DNA of 6,669 bases from DASSWG01 sp035704905. Lineage in GTDB: Bacteria > Bacteroidota > Bacteroidia > Flavobacteriales > Flavobacteriaceae. Below are positions 6,146 through 6,669 of this stretch, in pieces. Location: the NCBI GenBank assembly GCA_035704905.1, contig DASSWN010000033.1, positions 1 to 6,669 of the forward strand. Reading direction: 5' to 3'. A model generated the notes under the pieces. The model was given only the letters and a program-made list of their open reading frames with translations, was not told where the DNA came from and did no database searches. Positions within the stretch are counted from its first letter, which is position 1; each line of letters begins with the position of its first letter. Made by a program: the position numbers and the translations under genes.

Positions 6146-6159
6146 TCTGCGAAAGCAGA
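6146..6159 (-). promoter_or_regulatory. Small hairpin in the receptor gene leader
   Basis: TCTGC and GCAGA form a perfect 5-bp stem with a 4-base loop, 20 bases upstream of the receptor start codon on the minus strand. Within an otherwise AT-rich leader it may shape the 5' UTR and affect translation. No clear promoter box was found for this gene; the nearest match is TATAAAATTTG (minus strand, 6248-6258), which has one extra base in the spacer of TAnnTTTG. Confidence 0.25.
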
Positions 6160-6260
6160 AATGTTGCATTCATATTTGGAAAATGGCATTTTTTTCAACT
6201 TAAATTTTTCATAAAAAAGCAATTGATATTCCCCAACTTTTACGGATCAAATTTTATATT

Positions 6261-6277
6261 CAATAATTTTATTATTG
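6261..6277. promoter_or_regulatory. CAATAAT-TTT-ATTATTG dyad upstream of the E1 promoter
   Basis: A perfect 7-bp inverted repeat with a 3-base centre ends one base before the candidate -7 box at 6279-6286 and would occupy the spacer between -33 and -7. That is a typical place for an operator, but the sequence is purely A/T apart from the end bases and could be chance. It is in the 175-base region shared with the divergent receptor gene. Confidence 0.25.
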
Positions 6278-6278
6278 G

Positions 6279-6286
6279 TAAATTTG
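6279..6286 (+). promoter_or_regulatory. Bacteroidota -7 box for the E1 gene
   Basis: TAAATTTG is an exact match to TAnnTTTG and lies 14 bases before the ATG at 6301, giving a very short leader if transcription starts about seven bases downstream. No TTG -33 element is evident at the usual distance. Confidence 0.5.
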
Positions 6287-6300
6287 GCTAAAAATTGAAG

Positions 6301-6669
6301 ATGAACACTAAATCGATGGAAACTCCAAGTATTCATTTTGAAAATGATAAACTTTCAAATGAAATCTTGGTCGAACTATATATCAAAATGTTGAAACCTC
6401 GAATGATCGAGGAAAAAATGCTGATACTTTTACGCCAGGGAAAAATTTCAAAATGGTTCAGCGGTATTGGTCAAGAAGCAATTTCTGTAGGAATCACCGC
6501 GGCTATGGATGATTCATGCGAAGATGATACCCTCGAATACATTTTGCCCATGCACCGAAATTTGGGTGTTTTTACCACTCGGGAAATCCCACTTTATCGA
6601 CTGTTCTCGCAATGGCAAGGAAAGGCTAATGGTTTCACCAAAGGCCGCGATCGCAGTTTTCATTTCGGC
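6301..6669 (+). CDS. 2-oxoacid dehydrogenase E1 component, alpha region (branched-chain type; 3' end outside window)
   Basis: The first 123 codons are present and the frame is open at the right edge. The thiamine-diphosphate-dependent E1 enzyme decarboxylates a 2-oxoacid and passes the acyl group to the lipoyl E2 subunit in the cytoplasm. Signatures are LKPRMIEEKMLILLRQGKI (31-49), FSGIGQEAISVGI (53-65), ILPMHRNLGVF (81-91) and GKANGFTKGRDRSFHFG (107-123), which match the start of E1 alpha and closely resemble, from memory, the fused alpha/beta 2-oxoisovalerate dehydrogenase E1 of flavobacteria (about 660-690 residues). Fusion cannot be seen here because only the start is present. The start could be the ATG at 6301 or at 6316; 6301 fits the -7 box. 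A slightly longer acidic stretch (DDSCEDDTLEY, 70-80) precedes ILPMHR. Pyruvate dehydrogenase E1 alpha is the main alternative. It diverges from the receptor gene. Confidence 0.88.
   Translation, partial: MNTKSMETPSIHFENDKLSNEILVELYIKMLKPRMIEEKMLILLRQGKISKWFSGIGQEAISVGITAAMDDSCEDDTLEYILPMHRNLGVFTTREIPLYRLFSQWQGKANGFTKGRDRSFHFG

Noticed and set aside
6126..6173. 16-residue extension of the outer-membrane receptor from the ATG at 6173
   Set aside because: It would put polar residues before a normal signal peptide that begins with MKRI at 6125.

Overview
The window looks like a chromosomal segment from a member of the Flavobacteriia (Bacteroidota). The evidence is moderate to low GC content, no Shine-Dalgarno sequences before the starts, Bacteroidota-type -7 boxes (TAnnTTTG) ahead of three genes, a TonB-dependent outer-membrane beta-barrel protein with an N-terminal carboxypeptidase-regulatory-like domain, and the start of an E1 2-oxoacid dehydrogenase whose wording matches the flavobacterial alpha/beta type. 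I cannot name the species.

Layout from left to right. The left edge holds the first 16 codons of a minus-strand gene that leaves the window. Upstream of it, also on the minus strand, is a two-domain regulator with a CheY-like receiver fused to a Crp/Fnr-type effector and winged-helix domain. A perfect dyad containing TTGG-N6-CCAA, the geometry of a Crp/Fnr site, lies between these two genes. The 243 bases between the regulator and fumC hold an imperfect palindrome of about 150 bases built around a GC-rich 22-bp hairpin. fumC, a class II fumarase, is complete on the minus strand and diverges from a small plus-strand gene for a 63-residue single-span membrane protein; each has its own candidate -7 box.

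After the small gene there is a terminator-like hairpin, then three tandem copies of a 107-108 bp unit (about 3261-3578). This unit is itself made of degenerate GTGANNNN octamers in opposing orientations. The repeats fill the gap between two convergent genes. A minus-strand gene for an 834-residue outer-membrane beta-barrel receptor follows, with a hairpin just past its stop. Divergent from it, on the plus strand and cut by the right edge, is the E1 component of a branched-chain or related 2-oxoacid dehydrogenase.

The genes do not form one obvious operon or dedicated system. fumC (TCA cycle) and the E1 gene (2-oxoacid oxidation) are central metabolism, the receptor is an envelope transporter or barrel protein, and the regulator may control its neighbour. 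No phage, transposase, CRISPR, toxin-antitoxin or defence genes are visible. The least ordinary content is in the intergenic DNA: the 150-base palindrome, the tandem palindromic repeats and the Crp/Fnr-like dyad.
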